Positions 63,714 to 64,000 of a stretch of DNA of 64,000 nucleotides are shown piece after piece. Source of the stretch: Pseudomonadota bacterium (GTDB taxonomy: Bacteria > Pseudomonadota > Alphaproteobacteria > Micavibrionales > UBA2020); the NCBI GenBank assembly GCA_021849295.1, contig JAJZTA010000001.1, positions 1 through 64,000 of the forward strand. Reading direction: 5' to 3'. The notes under the pieces are model-generated. The model searched no databases. It was not told where the DNA came from and saw only the letters and a list, made by a program, of their open reading frames with translations. How positions within the stretch are numbered: the stretch's first letter is position 1; every line of letters starts with the position of its first letter. The position numbers were made by a program, and so were the translations under genes.

Positions 63714-64000
63714 TTATTTCTCGTCCGCGTCAGTGTTTGACATGGCCTTTGCCATCTCAAGCAGCTGTTTTTTAAGCTGCGGGTTACTGATTCTGGAATA
63801 AGCACGCACCAGTTCCAGCACATCCCGCTTCATCATGGGATCCGGCTCCAGCGATTCCTGCTTCGCATCCGAAAAACCTTTCGCGGCGGCATTGCGCATG
63901 CCGGCGGGTTTGCCCGTGAGGGCGAAGCTGCCGTCGAAGAAATAATCGACCGGCACTTTCAGGACCTTGCAGATGTCTACGAGGCGGCTGACGCTGATGC
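63714..64000 (-). CDS. XRE-type HTH transcriptional regulator, N-terminus beyond window
   Basis: Frame stays open to the window edge; ...ISVSRLVDICKVLKVPVDYFFDG. Confidence 0.65.
   Translation of the reverse strand, partial: ISVSRLVDICKVLKVPVDYFFDGSFALTGKPAGMRNAAAKGFSDAKQESLEPDPMMKRDVLELVRAYSRISNPQLKKQLLEMAKAMSNTDADEK

Overview
64 kb of GC-rich chromosome, probably from an alphaproteobacterium (inferred from protein sequences and gene order). Most of it is conserved core: nrdA/nrdB, phoH, an RND efflux operon, gyrA-coaD, the lpxB-lpxI-lpxA-fabZ-lpxD-skp-bamA-rseP-dxr-cdsA-uppS-frr-pyrH-tsf-rpsB envelope/translation cluster, and rpoC-rpoB-rplL-rplJ-rplA-rplK. Accessory pieces include a decayed IS5-family element, an isolated DotL/DotM (IcmO/IcmP)-type coupling-protein cluster, and an allantoin-degradation gene pair. 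The main discovery candidate is a compact element of about 10.8 kb (17308..28085). It looks like an integrated tailless, membrane-containing phage of the double-jelly-roll (PM2/PRD1/FLiP-like) type: a HerA/FtsK-type packaging ATPase next to a candidate capsid protein, many small one-TM proteins, a transglycosylase, and a 39-aa K/R-rich peptide. It has no recognisable integrase and is flanked by two dif-like XerC/XerD sites sharing ATAATGTATATTATG, which points to Xer-mediated integration. The right site forms the 3' end of the phage HTH regulator gene. Joining the two sites as in the excised circle fuses that gene in frame to a further 61 codons, so integration would change the C-terminus of the regulator. 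The replication gene carries a perfect DnaA box and a 22-bp perfect palindrome within an iteron-like cluster in its linker region. All family calls come from reading the sequence; no database search was run.
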